From: Pseudoclavibacter sp. AY1F1
GTDB lineage: Bacteria > Actinomycetota > Actinomycetes > Actinomycetales > Microbacteriaceae
Direction of reading: 5' to 3'
Length of the DNA: 64,000 nt
Assembly: GCF_002931075.1 (NCBI RefSeq)
Contig: NZ_PSTQ01000004.1
Span: 62,001 to 126,000 of the forward strand
Under the pieces are notes generated by a model. The model worked only from the letters and a program-made list of their open reading frames with translations. It had not been told where the DNA came from and did no database searches. The first letter of the stretch is position 1; each line of letters starts with the position of its first letter. The translations under genes were made by a program, and so were the position numbers. Shown one piece after another: positions 8,419 to 16,173 of this stretch.

Positions 8419-9315
8419 ATGCCCAACTCACACGCGAACCCCGGGGCGGATGATCGTCGGCTGATCCGCATCGCCGGAGCCCTCTACCTCGCAACCTTCG
8501 CGACCTCGATTCCAGCACTGGCGCTGAAGGCCCCCTTCCTGGCCGGCGATGCCGGAGCAGAAAGCGCTCAGTGGGCGGTTGTCCTGGAGCTCCTCCTGGC
8601 GGCGAGTTGCGTCGGCACCGCCGTGGCCCTGTATCCGATCCTTCGCCGCGCGAGCCCCGCGCTGTCGCTCGGGTTCGTGGCCTCGCGCATCGTGGAAGCC
8701 GCCCTGGTGGCGCTTGGCGTCGTGGCGATCCTCGCGCTGGCCACGGTGCGCGCGGATGCTCCCACCGGCCCCGGCCCCGGCCCCGGCCCCGGCTCCGGCC
8801 CGGTCGACGCGGCGCTCGTCGCCGTGCACGACTGGGCCTTCCTCGTGGGCCCCGGGCTACTTCCGGCGGCGAATGCGCTGCTCTTCGGCACCGTGCTCCT
8901 GCGTGGCCGCCTCGTCCCCCGCGTGATCCCGCTTGTCGGGCTGGTCGGGGCGCCGCTGCTCGCAGCGTCGGCTTTCGCGACCATCTTCGGCACACTCGAT
9001 CAGGTCTCGCCGCTGGCCGGCTTGTTGGCCTTGCCGATCGCGCTCTGGGAGTTCAGCATCGGCGTGTGGATGCTGACCAGGGGGTTCACGACATCGGCCG
9101 CGGCGACCGCACCGCCGACAAAGGCAAGTGCGGTCGCCGCGGCCGATGAGGCACAAGGCACTGCAGGCTCTGCACGTTCTGCACGTTCTGCACGTTCTGC
9201 AGGCTCTGCACGTTCTGCAGGCCTTGCACGTTCTGCAGGCCTTGCACGTTCTGCAAGTCCTGCGGGTCCTGCAAGTCCTGCAAGTCCTGCGGGTCAGAGC
9301 GAAGCTACGCCGTGA
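8419..9315 (+). CDS. DUF4386-family integral membrane protein
   Basis: A 298-residue membrane protein with a good ribosome-binding site (CGGAGGAG). It begins after a short cytoplasmic leader with RRLIRIAGALYLATF, the usual DUF4386 opening, and has about six or seven hydrophobic segments up to residue 225. The family has no settled function. A GPGPGPGPGSGP loop near residue 120 and a 60-residue C-terminal tail of ARSAGLARSAG-type repeats come from short tandem repeats in the DNA. The tail overlaps the stop of the convergent DUF5684 gene by 11 bases. The divergent TetR gene is its likely regulator. Confidence 0.8.
   Translation: MPNSHANPGADDRRLIRIAGALYLATFATSIPALALKAPFLAGDAGAESAQWAVVLELLLAASCVGTAVALYPILRRASPALSLGFVASRIVEAALVALGVVAILALATVRADAPTGPGPGPGPGSGPVDAALVAVHDWAFLVGPGLLPAANALLFGTVLLRGRLVPRVIPLVGLVGAPLLAASAFATIFGTLDQVSPLAGLLALPIALWEFSIGVWMLTRGFTTSAAATAPPTKASAVAAADEAQGTAGSARSARSARSAGSARSAGLARSAGLARSASPAGPASPASPAGQSEATP
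9163..9297. repeat. In-frame 9-bp tandem repeat in the 3' end of the DUF4386 gene
   Basis: About fifteen copies of a 9-base unit related to CTGCACGTT (variants CTGCAGGCC, CTGCAAGTC). Because 9 is a multiple of three, the reading frame survives and the unit is translated as three-residue repeats of Ala, Arg, Gly, Ser and Leu. The number of copies could vary between strains without disrupting the gene. Confidence 0.9.
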
Positions 9316-9712
9316 TGGCGCGCCCGCCGGGTCCGCGGTACTGCGACGAGCCGTAACCCACGATGAAGTATCCGATGAGTGAGAACATCCACAGCAGGAA
9401 GAAGCTGAAGACGCCGCCGCGACCGAAGGCCTTGCCGATGCGCATGGCGACGAAGATCGAGAAGACGATGTTCACGATCGGGATGAGGTAGAGCAGCACG
9501 GTCGCGCCGTGGTATCCGGCGATCTTGACGAGGATGTAGATGTTGTAGATCGGGATGATGGCGCCCCAGCCCGGGTAGCCGGCCTTCCGGAAGACGGGCC
9601 AGAGGGCGGCGATGAGGAGGATCCAGCCGATGAAGCCGCTGGCGGTGCCGCCGGGCGAGAGCGCTTCCCACTGCCAGGAGTCCATCTGCGTGGAGTTTTC
9701 GAGCGTGAACAT
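9305..9712 (-). CDS. DUF5684-family small membrane protein
   Basis: A 135-residue membrane protein with the DUF5684 pattern: a first membrane helix (IGWILLIAALWPVF), then KAGYPGWGAIIPIYNIYILVKIAG, then paired hydrophobic helices (LLYLIPIVNIVFSIFVAM) and AKAFGRGG-like glycine turns. The family has about four transmembrane segments and is often annotated as a signal-peptidase-I-like neighbour without a defined role. It starts at 9712 and ends inside the 3' end of the convergent DUF4386 gene. Confidence 0.8.
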   Translation of the reverse strand: MFTLENSTQMDSWQWEALSPGGTASGFIGWILLIAALWPVFRKAGYPGWGAIIPIYNIYILVKIAGYHGATVLLYLIPIVNIVFSIFVAMRIGKAFGRGGVFSFFLLWMFSLIGYFIVGYGSSQYRGPGGRAITA

Positions 9713-9808
9713 AGTGACGTCCTTGAGGTACGTGAAGTGGATGAGTTCCCCCGAGAAGGTGCGGGGAGCGGAGCAACGCTACCGCGTGATGCCCTTTCCT
9801 GTGAGATC

Positions 9809-11470
9809 TCAATGAGAGGCCGGCACGGATTGCGCGCGCGATCCTCCCAGACGCAGGTGCGGCCATCCGCTCACGTCGCGCAGCAGCTGCCGGTCGTGGG
9901 TGGAGAGCACCACTGCGGCCTGCGTCGCGCCGAGCGCCTCGGTCAGCTCGTCGACCAGCGCTATCGAGAGGTGGTTGGTCGGCTCGTCCAACAGCAGCAC
10001 GTGCGGCCTGGCGGCCAGCACGAGCGCCAGATCCAAGCGCCGCTGCTGCCCCATCGAGAGCTCCCCAACCCGCTTGCCAGCCTCGCGGGCGCGCAGGAGC
10101 CCGAGCTGGGTGAGGCCGACAGCCTCGTTCGACGTCAGCACCCCGGAGGCCTGGAGCTGTCGGAGGTGCAGCTCGAATACTTCCGCTGCGCGCCGCTCCG
10201 ACGGGAGCGACGACTCTTGCGGAAGGGCGCCAACTCTGGTGCCCGATTGCAGGCGCACGTGACCCGAGTCTGGGGCCAATGTGCCTGCAAGCAGCCCCAG
10301 CAACGCCGACTTGCCGGCACCGTTGGGCCCAGTGATCGCCAGCCTGCCCCGGTGCGCGAGGGCAAACGAGACCGGCGTGGATAGCCGCCCGGCCACGGTG
10401 GCCTCCTCCACGTTCAGCAGCTCGGCACCAGACCGCGTGCGCAGCTCAGGGAAGCGGAACGCCTGCGGCGGTTCTGGCACCGTCACGGCGTGCGCCTCGA
10501 GCGCCTCCTGCCTGCGGTGAACGCTCTGCGTGAGGCCCGCGGCGCGGGTCGCCCGCCCGTGCTTGTTCGCTCCCTTCTCCGGCCGCCAGCCAGTGACGAG
10601 CCGATTCTGCGCGGCACTCAGGCTGTCCTGAAGACGCGCCTGCTCGACCTGCTGCCGCTCATAGGCCTGCTCCCAGCGCTCCCGCTCGGCGGCGCGGCCC
10701 TCGCGGTATCCCGCGAACCCGTTCCCGTACAGGCGGGGCAGTTCATCCTGTGTCGGGTCGAGGTCGACGATGGTCTCGGCGACATCGGCGAGCAGCGCCC
10801 TGTCGTGGCTCACGATGACGACGCCTCCCTTTCGCGAGCGGAGCCGTTCGCTGAGGAAGTCGAGGCCGGCGCGATCGAGGTGGTTGGTCGGTTCGTCGAG
10901 GAGCAGGAAGTCGTGGTCAGCTCCAAGCAGGCATGCGAGGCGCACTCGGTAGCGCTGACCGACGGAGAGCTCGGCGAGGAGGCGTGTCGGGTCGGTCTCG
11001 GCGCCAAGGGCCTCGAGCGCGATGAGCACGCGACGTTCGGCGTCCCAGGCGTCGAGCGCCTCGGCCGTCTCGAGGGCGGCAGCGTAGCGTTCCTCCGCGC
11101 CCGGCGTTCCGTCTGCCAGCCCCGCGCCGGCTTGGTTCAGGGCGGCAAGCGCCGCGAGCGGCTGGGCGATGGTGTCGGCGATGGCCTCCCCGACGCTTCG
11201 GTTGTCGTCGGCGCTCATTTCCTGCTCCGCGACGCCGAGCGTTCCGATGCGTTGAACTGTGCCGCTGTCGGGTTGGAGGGTTCCAGCGAGTACGTGCAGG
11301 AGCGACGACTTGCCGCGCCCGTTCTCGCCGACGATCGCGATGCGGGAACTGGGCGTGACCACAAGGTCGACCGAAGTGAGGACCCTCGTCGCGCCGCGGA
11401 GCAGCGAGACGTCGGAGGCCGTGAGCTGCGCGCGACGGCGCGCCGGATGAGCGATAGAGGTGGCGTGCAT
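9809..11470 (-). CDS. ABC-F family ATPase (ribosome-associated)
   Basis: A 553-residue protein with two ABC ATPase domains and no membrane segment, the ABC-F plan. Domain 1 has Walker A GENGRGKSS (about 48-56), signature LSVGQ and Walker B FLLLDEPTNHLD. A basic coiled-coil interdomain linker follows (around ERERWEQAYERQQVEQARL). Domain 2 has GPNGAGKSA, LSMGQ and VLLLDEPTNHLS. ABC-F proteins bind the ribosomal E site and some confer macrolide, lincosamide or pleuromutilin resistance by dislodging the drug; whether this one does cannot be told. The ATG at 11470 with AAGGAAC just upstream is preferred over the longer reading at 11494. A 216-base leader separates it from the next gene. Confidence 0.85.
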   Translation of the reverse strand: MHATSIAHPARRRAQLTASDVSLLRGATRVLTSVDLVVTPSSRIAIVGENGRGKSSLLHVLAGTLQPDSGTVQRIGTLGVAEQEMSADDNRSVGEAIADTIAQPLAALAALNQAGAGLADGTPGAEERYAAALETAEALDAWDAERRVLIALEALGAETDPTRLLAELSVGQRYRVRLACLLGADHDFLLLDEPTNHLDRAGLDFLSERLRSRKGGVVIVSHDRALLADVAETIVDLDPTQDELPRLYGNGFAGYREGRAAERERWEQAYERQQVEQARLQDSLSAAQNRLVTGWRPEKGANKHGRATRAAGLTQSVHRRQEALEAHAVTVPEPPQAFRFPELRTRSGAELLNVEEATVAGRLSTPVSFALAHRGRLAITGPNGAGKSALLGLLAGTLAPDSGHVRLQSGTRVGALPQESSLPSERRAAEVFELHLRQLQASGVLTSNEAVGLTQLGLLRAREAGKRVGELSMGQQRRLDLALVLAARPHVLLLDEPTNHLSIALVDELTEALGATQAAVVLSTHDRQLLRDVSGWPHLRLGGSRAQSVPASH

Positions 11471-11686
11471 TGGTGTTCCTTTGCGGAGGCGCACCTGAAT
11501 CTGCCGGGAACCGCGAAGTGTCGGTCGGCAGCAGGGTGCGCAAAAACGGCGACCCGGAGGGGTCAGAGCGAGCGGCCGCCGCGGGCTCGGAGGATTTCTG
11601 CTCGGGTTGGTTTCCGCGAGAGATCAGCCTCGACGAGGGCGGTGGGCCTGCTCAGCCGTTAGGAGAAAAGCAAAAGGAACACGCGA

Positions 11687-12478
11687 TCACGGTATCAGCG
11701 TCGTCCCGGCGAGTCGAGAGCGCCCGGCGCGCTGCGACCAGATGTGTGCGACCAGCAGGTCCACAGCGCACGCGACGAGGCCGGCGAGCGCGTACACGAG
11801 CAGGTCTCGCGGGTCAAAGCCGACCCCGAGGACAAGCCTGGCCGGGCCGAACGCCTCGGCGGCGCGCGCTGGAACGTCGGTCAGCTGGAGGAACTCGACC
11901 GCGAACGACCAGCCGATCGCGACGGCGGCGAGCAGCCATGGGCGGGCGCGCGGCGCGAGCATCATGACTCCGAGGTACATCGCGACCGTGTAGAGGGCAT
12001 CGCCAGCGACGTCGGAAACCGGGCCGTCTGGCAGCAAAAAGTGCGTCGCCAAGCCGAGGGCAACGGTCACGACGAGCAGGGTCGTCGCGATGATCCGGCG
12101 GCGGCGTGTGCTCGACCTGCCTGCCCCTCGGACTGCGTTCGCTCTTTCGGCTCTGTCCACACCTTCGGCTCCGTCCGGTCCTTCGGCTCCGTCCACTCCT
12201 TCGGATCCGTCCGGTCCTTCGGCTCCGTCCACTCCATCGGGTCCGTCCGGTCCTTCGGCTCCGTCCACTCCATCGGCTCCGTCCGGTCCTTCGGCTCCGT
12301 CCACTCCATCGGCTCCGTCCACTCCATCGGCTCCGTCCACTCCATCGGCTCCGTCGACTCCTTCGGCTCTGTCCGGTCCTTCGGCTCCGGCCGCTCCTTC
12401 GCCTCTGTCCACACCTTCGGCTCCGTCGACGCCCGCGATAGAGCCGGCCCCATTGCTGGAACCGGGCCGAGCGCTCAC
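11687..12478 (-). CDS. DUF2809 membrane protein with repeat-expanded N-terminus
   Basis: The C-terminal 135 residues form a DUF2809 protein with four hydrophobic segments, including the family pattern AVEFLQLT and GFDPRDLLVYALAG. The first ~125 residues are a hydrophilic acidic block made of hexapeptides such as DGAEGP and DGADGV, encoded by an 18-base repeat. This block is not a family feature. The gene starts at a GTG that overlaps the stop of the amine oxidase gene (GTGA), so the two are probably translationally coupled. An internal start after the repeats is also possible. Confidence 0.7.
   Translation of the reverse strand: MSARPGSSNGAGSIAGVDGAEGVDRGEGAAGAEGPDRAEGVDGADGVDGADGVDGADGVDGAEGPDGADGVDGAEGPDGPDGVDGAEGPDGSEGVDGAEGPDGAEGVDRAERANAVRGAGRSSTRRRRIIATTLLVVTVALGLATHFLLPDGPVSDVAGDALYTVAMYLGVMMLAPRARPWLLAAVAIGWSFAVEFLQLTDVPARAAEAFGPARLVLGVGFDPRDLLVYALAGLVACAVDLLVAHIWSQRAGRSRLAGTTLIP
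12150..12421. repeat. In-frame 18-bp tandem repeat, about 15 copies
   Basis: Units alternate between TCCGTCCGGTCCTTCGGC and TCCGTCCACTCCATCGGC on the plus strand. They are read on the minus strand as acidic hexapeptides at the N-terminus of the DUF2809 protein. The repeat is open in several frames on both strands, which creates many false long reading frames here. Confidence 0.9.
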
Positions 12479-13719
12479 ACGGCACCGCCCGTTGCTTCAG
12501 TCAGGCGCGAGAGCGCCCCGACCGCCCGGAGCCCAGAGACGACTGCGCCGTTGAGCGTCTGCTCGAGCCCGGTGTGCTCCCCCGCGAACGCGACCCGGCC
12601 GGCCGGCACGTCGAAGGCGTCGAGATCGGCCGGAGTCCAGTCGAGCGACGCGGCAGAGTAGGAGCCGCGCGTCCACTCGTCGGCGCTCCAGTCGGTGAGG
12701 AGCACGTCGCCGTCGATGACCAACTCGGGCCGCATCGCGCGGAGCTGAGCGACCCAGGTCTCTGGCCCATCGGCCGTCCGCAGGGCGTCGAGGGTCGCGC
12801 GGCTCCCGGCGAAGCAGGAGAGAGCCGGGATGCGGTGCTCGCCGTCAGCAGAGAGGGACCGCCACGACCACCAGGTCAGGTGGGAGCTTTGCAGGGCGAT
12901 GTCGTCGTCGACCGCGCTGAGCGGCACCCCGAGCTTCGCGGCAGTGCCCATGATGCGGTGGTCGAGGGCGACGCGCTGGTCCTCGGTGAGCTCGAAGCCG
13001 AGCCGCAGCTCGCGCAGGATGGGCAGCGGCACCGCGACGACGGCGGCATCGCCGTGCAGTGGCGAGCCGTCGGCCAGCGTCACCTCGACGCCGGCATCCG
13101 ACTGATCGAGTGCCATCACGGGATGCTCGAGCCGCACGGCCGGACCGAGGCGGCGGGCGAGCTCGATCGACAGCGACTGGTTGCCGCCGATGAAGCGCCC
13201 GCCGTCGTCGATGAACGGCTGCCCGGCGTCGGGGTCGTAGAGGAATGCGGAGGCGGCGCTCACGAGGCTCGGGTCGCTCGCGAGCGACGTGACCATGCGC
13301 CGGTAGACCGGGTTCTGCCGGTAGTCGGGGCCAAGCGCCTCCCGGTGCGCCTCTTCGACGGAGACCCGCGTGTGTCCGTCTCCGAGCATCCGCCGCAGCG
13401 TCTCGGTGATGCGCGTCGTCGTCGCCTCAAGATCGGCGGACGAGACGTGCCTGCCATCGACGGTGCGCCGCGCGTACCGCACGTTGTGGCTCAGAATGGG
13501 CACCCCGACCTCCGCCGAGAGCCTGCGGATCGCGAACTCGGTCGGGAAGACGTACTCGCCGCCGCGTTCGGTGATCTGCCCGTTGCCAAGCCGCTGCGAC
13601 CAGGTGCGACCGCCGACTCGGTTGCGCGCTTCGAGCACCGTGACCTCGTGGCCGAGCTTCCGCAGCTCCCAGGCGGAGGTCAGGCCCGCGAGTCCGGCTC
13701 CGATGACGATGATGCGCAT
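12475..13719 (-). CDS. Flavin monoamine oxidase family protein
   Basis: A 414-residue FAD enzyme starting at ATG 13719. The N-terminus is the dinucleotide-binding motif MRIIVIGAGLAGLTSAWEL followed by EARNRVGGRTW, the hallmark of the amine oxidase / protoporphyrinogen oxidase family. The C-terminus has VAFAGEHTGLEQTLNGAV, which contacts the flavin. It oxidises a primary or secondary amine to an imine with release of peroxide; the substrate is not predictable. The frame stays open a further 480 bases upstream, but that DNA is a low-complexity repeat giving Cys/Arg/Pro-rich translation and is rejected as coding. It is coupled to DUF2809 by a GTGA overlap. Confidence 0.85.
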   Translation of the reverse strand: MRIIVIGAGLAGLTSAWELRKLGHEVTVLEARNRVGGRTWSQRLGNGQITERGGEYVFPTEFAIRRLSAEVGVPILSHNVRYARRTVDGRHVSSADLEATTTRITETLRRMLGDGHTRVSVEEAHREALGPDYRQNPVYRRMVTSLASDPSLVSAASAFLYDPDAGQPFIDDGGRFIGGNQSLSIELARRLGPAVRLEHPVMALDQSDAGVEVTLADGSPLHGDAAVVAVPLPILRELRLGFELTEDQRVALDHRIMGTAAKLGVPLSAVDDDIALQSSHLTWWSWRSLSADGEHRIPALSCFAGSRATLDALRTADGPETWVAQLRAMRPELVIDGDVLLTDWSADEWTRGSYSAASLDWTPADLDAFDVPAGRVAFAGEHTGLEQTLNGAVVSGLRAVGALSRLTEATGGAV

Positions 13720-13739
13720 GGGGTCTCGCCGCCTTCCGT

Positions 13740-14256
13740 TGTGGCGACCACCCGGGCCGCTCCCTGATTCTCGCGCAGCCCTGGCGCATCCGGGCACCGC
13801 CGGGCGCGTCACCGGCACACCCGGCGCATCCTGAGCACAGCCCGGCGCAATCCGGCCACAGCCGGTCACAACCCGGGCACAGCCGGGGGCGCAGCCGGGG
13901 CGCTGCAGGTCGCAACCCGGGCACAGCGGGTCGCATGCCGTGGACAGCCGGGCGCAGTCGGGCGAAATCCGGGCGCAGCCGGTCGCATGCCTTGGACAGC
14001 CGGATACAGCCGGATACTGCCGGTCACAGCCGGGCGCAATCCGGGCAGATCCCGCGCGCCTCCGAGTCGGTCTGCTCCCAGCCGGGCACCTCAGCGCTGG
14101 AGTCAGCGCGGGAACCAGCGTCGGAGTCAGCGCCGCCATCAGAGCTGGAGTCAGCGCCGGAGTCAGCGCCGCCGTCAGCGCTGGAGTCAGCGCCGCCACC
14201 AGGGCTGGAATCAGCCCTGGAGTCAGCGCCGGGCCGCGCCGTCGTCAGCGCCGTCG
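13740..14256. repeat. Intergenic degenerate short repeats (CCGGGCGCAGC and GAGTCAGCGCCG families)
   Basis: The 537-base gap between the amine oxidase and the ABC ATPase is filled by two repeat types. From about 13780 to 14070 there are many copies of an 11-13-base unit like CCGGGCGCAGC or CCGGTCACAGC, including two longer similar stretches starting GGTCGCATGCC. From about 14090 to 14256 there is a 12-base unit like GAGTCAGCGCCG. Every frame is open over long distances, but no frame has a ribosome-binding site or a recognisable product. I see no gene here. Confidence 0.7.
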
Positions 14257-14943
14257 TCAGCGCTGGAGTTGCGCCAGTCGACCGTCGACCAGGTGCACGG
14301 AGCTGTGCAGGCTCGGGAGGTGCGTGAGGTCGTGCGTGACCAGGAGGGTCGCGGTGTTGAGCTCCTCCGTGAGGCGCAGCACGAGGTCGATGATGGCGGC
14401 GCCGCGTTCCTGGTCGAGCGCACTTGTCGGCTCGTCGACGAGCAGGGCGCTCGGGTTGTTCATGAGGGCCCTCGCGATGTTGACCCGCTGCCGTTGCCCG
14501 CCGGAGAGCTGGTGCGGCCGCTTGGCGCGGTGGTCTTCGAGGCCGACGGCGGCGAGCAGCTCGTCGGCGTGGGCGGATGCGTCCGGTCTGCGCTGTCGGC
14601 TTGCCGGCTCCCCGAGTTCGTTCATCACGAGGAGCTGTTCTCGGGCCGTGAGCGAGGGAAGGAGGTTGGCCTGTTGGAAGACGATGCCGATGCTGGACCG
14701 GCGCAGGGCGGCCGCTTCCGTGCGACTCAACGCGCTGGCGTCCACATCCCCGATGCGCACGCTGCCTGAGTCTGGGCGGATGAGCGTGGCAGCGACGGCA
14801 AGCAGGCTCGACTTCCCGGAGCCGCTTGGCCCCGTGATGCCTGTGACCGTGCCGGGCTGCGCCGAGAGGCTGACACTGTCGAGCGCGGTCAGGCGGCCGG
14901 CGCCGTCTGGGAAGGTGAGAGTGACGTTGTCCAGGGCGATCAT
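14257..14943 (-). CDS. ABC transporter ATP-binding protein (MacB/LolD type)
   Basis: A 228-residue ATPase with Walker A GPSGSGKSS (about 40-48), Q-loop FQQANLLPSLTA, signature LSGGQRQRVNIARAL and Walker B ALLVDEPTSALD followed by the H-loop THD. The spacing matches the LolD/MacB group that pairs with FtsX-like permeases. Its start overlaps the stop of the permease gene at 14940 (ATGA), so the two are one transcript. It energises extrusion or lipoprotein release by that permease. Confidence 0.9.
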   Translation of the reverse strand: MIALDNVTLTFPDGAGRLTALDSVSLSAQPGTVTGITGPSGSGKSSLLAVAATLIRPDSGSVRIGDVDASALSRTEAAALRRSSIGIVFQQANLLPSLTAREQLLVMNELGEPASRQRRPDASAHADELLAAVGLEDHRAKRPHQLSGGQRQRVNIARALMNNPSALLVDEPTSALDQERGAAIIDLVLRLTEELNTATLLVTHDLTHLPSLHSSVHLVDGRLAQLQR

Positions 14944-16007
14944 CGGTTGCCTCCGAGGGCGGTGAGTGGGTCGGCGGTGGTGACGGAGCGCAGCGCGAAG
15001 GCGGCGCCGGCGAGGCCAAGGGCGACCATGATCGCGCCCGGCAGGAGCGTGGTGAGGGGGCTGAGGAGGAACGGCAGCGCCTGTCCCGCGACGGTCCCGA
15101 GGAGGGCGACGAGCGCGACGCCGGTGCCGATCCCCGCGAGGAGCACAAGCAGGGCTTGTCCGAGCGCATCGCGAGCCAGCGATGCCGTGCTCGCGCCGAG
15201 GGCCTTGAGTACTGCGATGTCGCCCTGCCGTTGCATCGTCCACACGGTGAAGAACGCGCCGATCACGAGACCCGAGATGCCGAAGAGCATGGCCACCATG
15301 AGCAGCAGCGAGCCCACTTCTGAGCGGAACGCTGACAGGGCGGTGAGCGAGCCGACCAGCGTCTCCGACACGACCCCCGTCTCTGCGTCGAAGGCCGCCC
15401 AGTCTGGGTCGCCGGAGATGGCGAGGACCGTGGCGAACGCATCCGGCGGCCCGGTCGCCTCGGCGAGGGCGCGCCAGTCGTCGAGTGCGACCTCGACAAC
15501 CGGGGTGTGGCTGTACCAGGCGTCCGGTCCGATGGTTTCGACGCGGAAACTGGAGCCCCCGATCGTGACCTCGTCTCCCACGGCGGCAGCGAGCTCCTCG
15601 GCGGCCGATTCGGAGAGGGTGATCGTGTCTGTCGCCGATGGGGAAGTGTCGCTGAACCCCGCGGGCACGCCGAAGACGGCCACCGCGGCGCCGGTCGTTG
15701 CGGACTCCGCGCGCAGCTGGCTGATGCCGAGCGGGGCGACGCTCGCGACCCCCGGGACCGCGGCCACGGCATCCGCCTGTTCGCTTGTGGGCGACGAGGT
15801 CGAGAAGCTCGGGGCGTCGTCGCCGGCCGGCACCGTGAAGGCGAGTCGGTCGGTGGGCAGGGCGAGGACGCCCGAGATGTTCTGTGTGGCGAGGCCGCCC
15901 GTCAGCCCGCTGAGGAACCCGACAAGCACGGTTATGAGTGCGACGACGGAGCCGATGAGCACAAATCGGCCCTTCGCGAAGCGGAGGTCGCGGAGCGCGA
16001 CGAACAT
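14940..16007 (-). CDS. FtsX-like ABC transporter permease
   Basis: A 355-residue permease of MacB/FtsX type. One N-terminal membrane helix (FVLIGSVVALITVLVGFLSG) is followed by a ~200-residue extracytoplasmic domain and three C-terminal helices. The QRQGDIAVLKALGAST motif between the last helices is the conserved coupling segment. Together with the ATPase at 14257 it forms a homodimeric exporter or mechanotransmitter. The two-component system encoded divergently at 16174 is the obvious candidate regulator, as seen with many peptide-antibiotic detoxification modules. Confidence 0.9.
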   Translation of the reverse strand: MFVALRDLRFAKGRFVLIGSVVALITVLVGFLSGLTGGLATQNISGVLALPTDRLAFTVPAGDDAPSFSTSSPTSEQADAVAAVPGVASVAPLGISQLRAESATTGAAVAVFGVPAGFSDTSPSATDTITLSESAAEELAAAVGDEVTIGGSSFRVETIGPDAWYSHTPVVEVALDDWRALAEATGPPDAFATVLAISGDPDWAAFDAETGVVSETLVGSLTALSAFRSEVGSLLLMVAMLFGISGLVIGAFFTVWTMQRQGDIAVLKALGASTASLARDALGQALLVLLAGIGTGVALVALLGTVAGQALPFLLSPLTTLLPGAIMVALGLAGAAFALRSVTTADPLTALGGNR

Positions 16008-16173
16008 GGTTGGTCCTTTCCCGCCGCCAGGTCCGGCGGCTCAGACAACTCTCCCGCCGAGGCCCCTCGCGCGGCATCGGCCGTCGGCACACTCCTCCAG
16101 GGCTGCAGGGTGGAGGCTCCGCTCCAACTTTCGAAGGATGATCCTCCCCGCGCGCCTGTCTAGGCTGAGCGAC

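Noticed and set aside
13720-14199. N-terminal extension of the amine oxidase by 160 residues
   Set aside because: The extension translates a degenerate repeat into Cys/Arg/Pro-rich sequence, while the normal enzyme start with its FAD motif lies at 13719.
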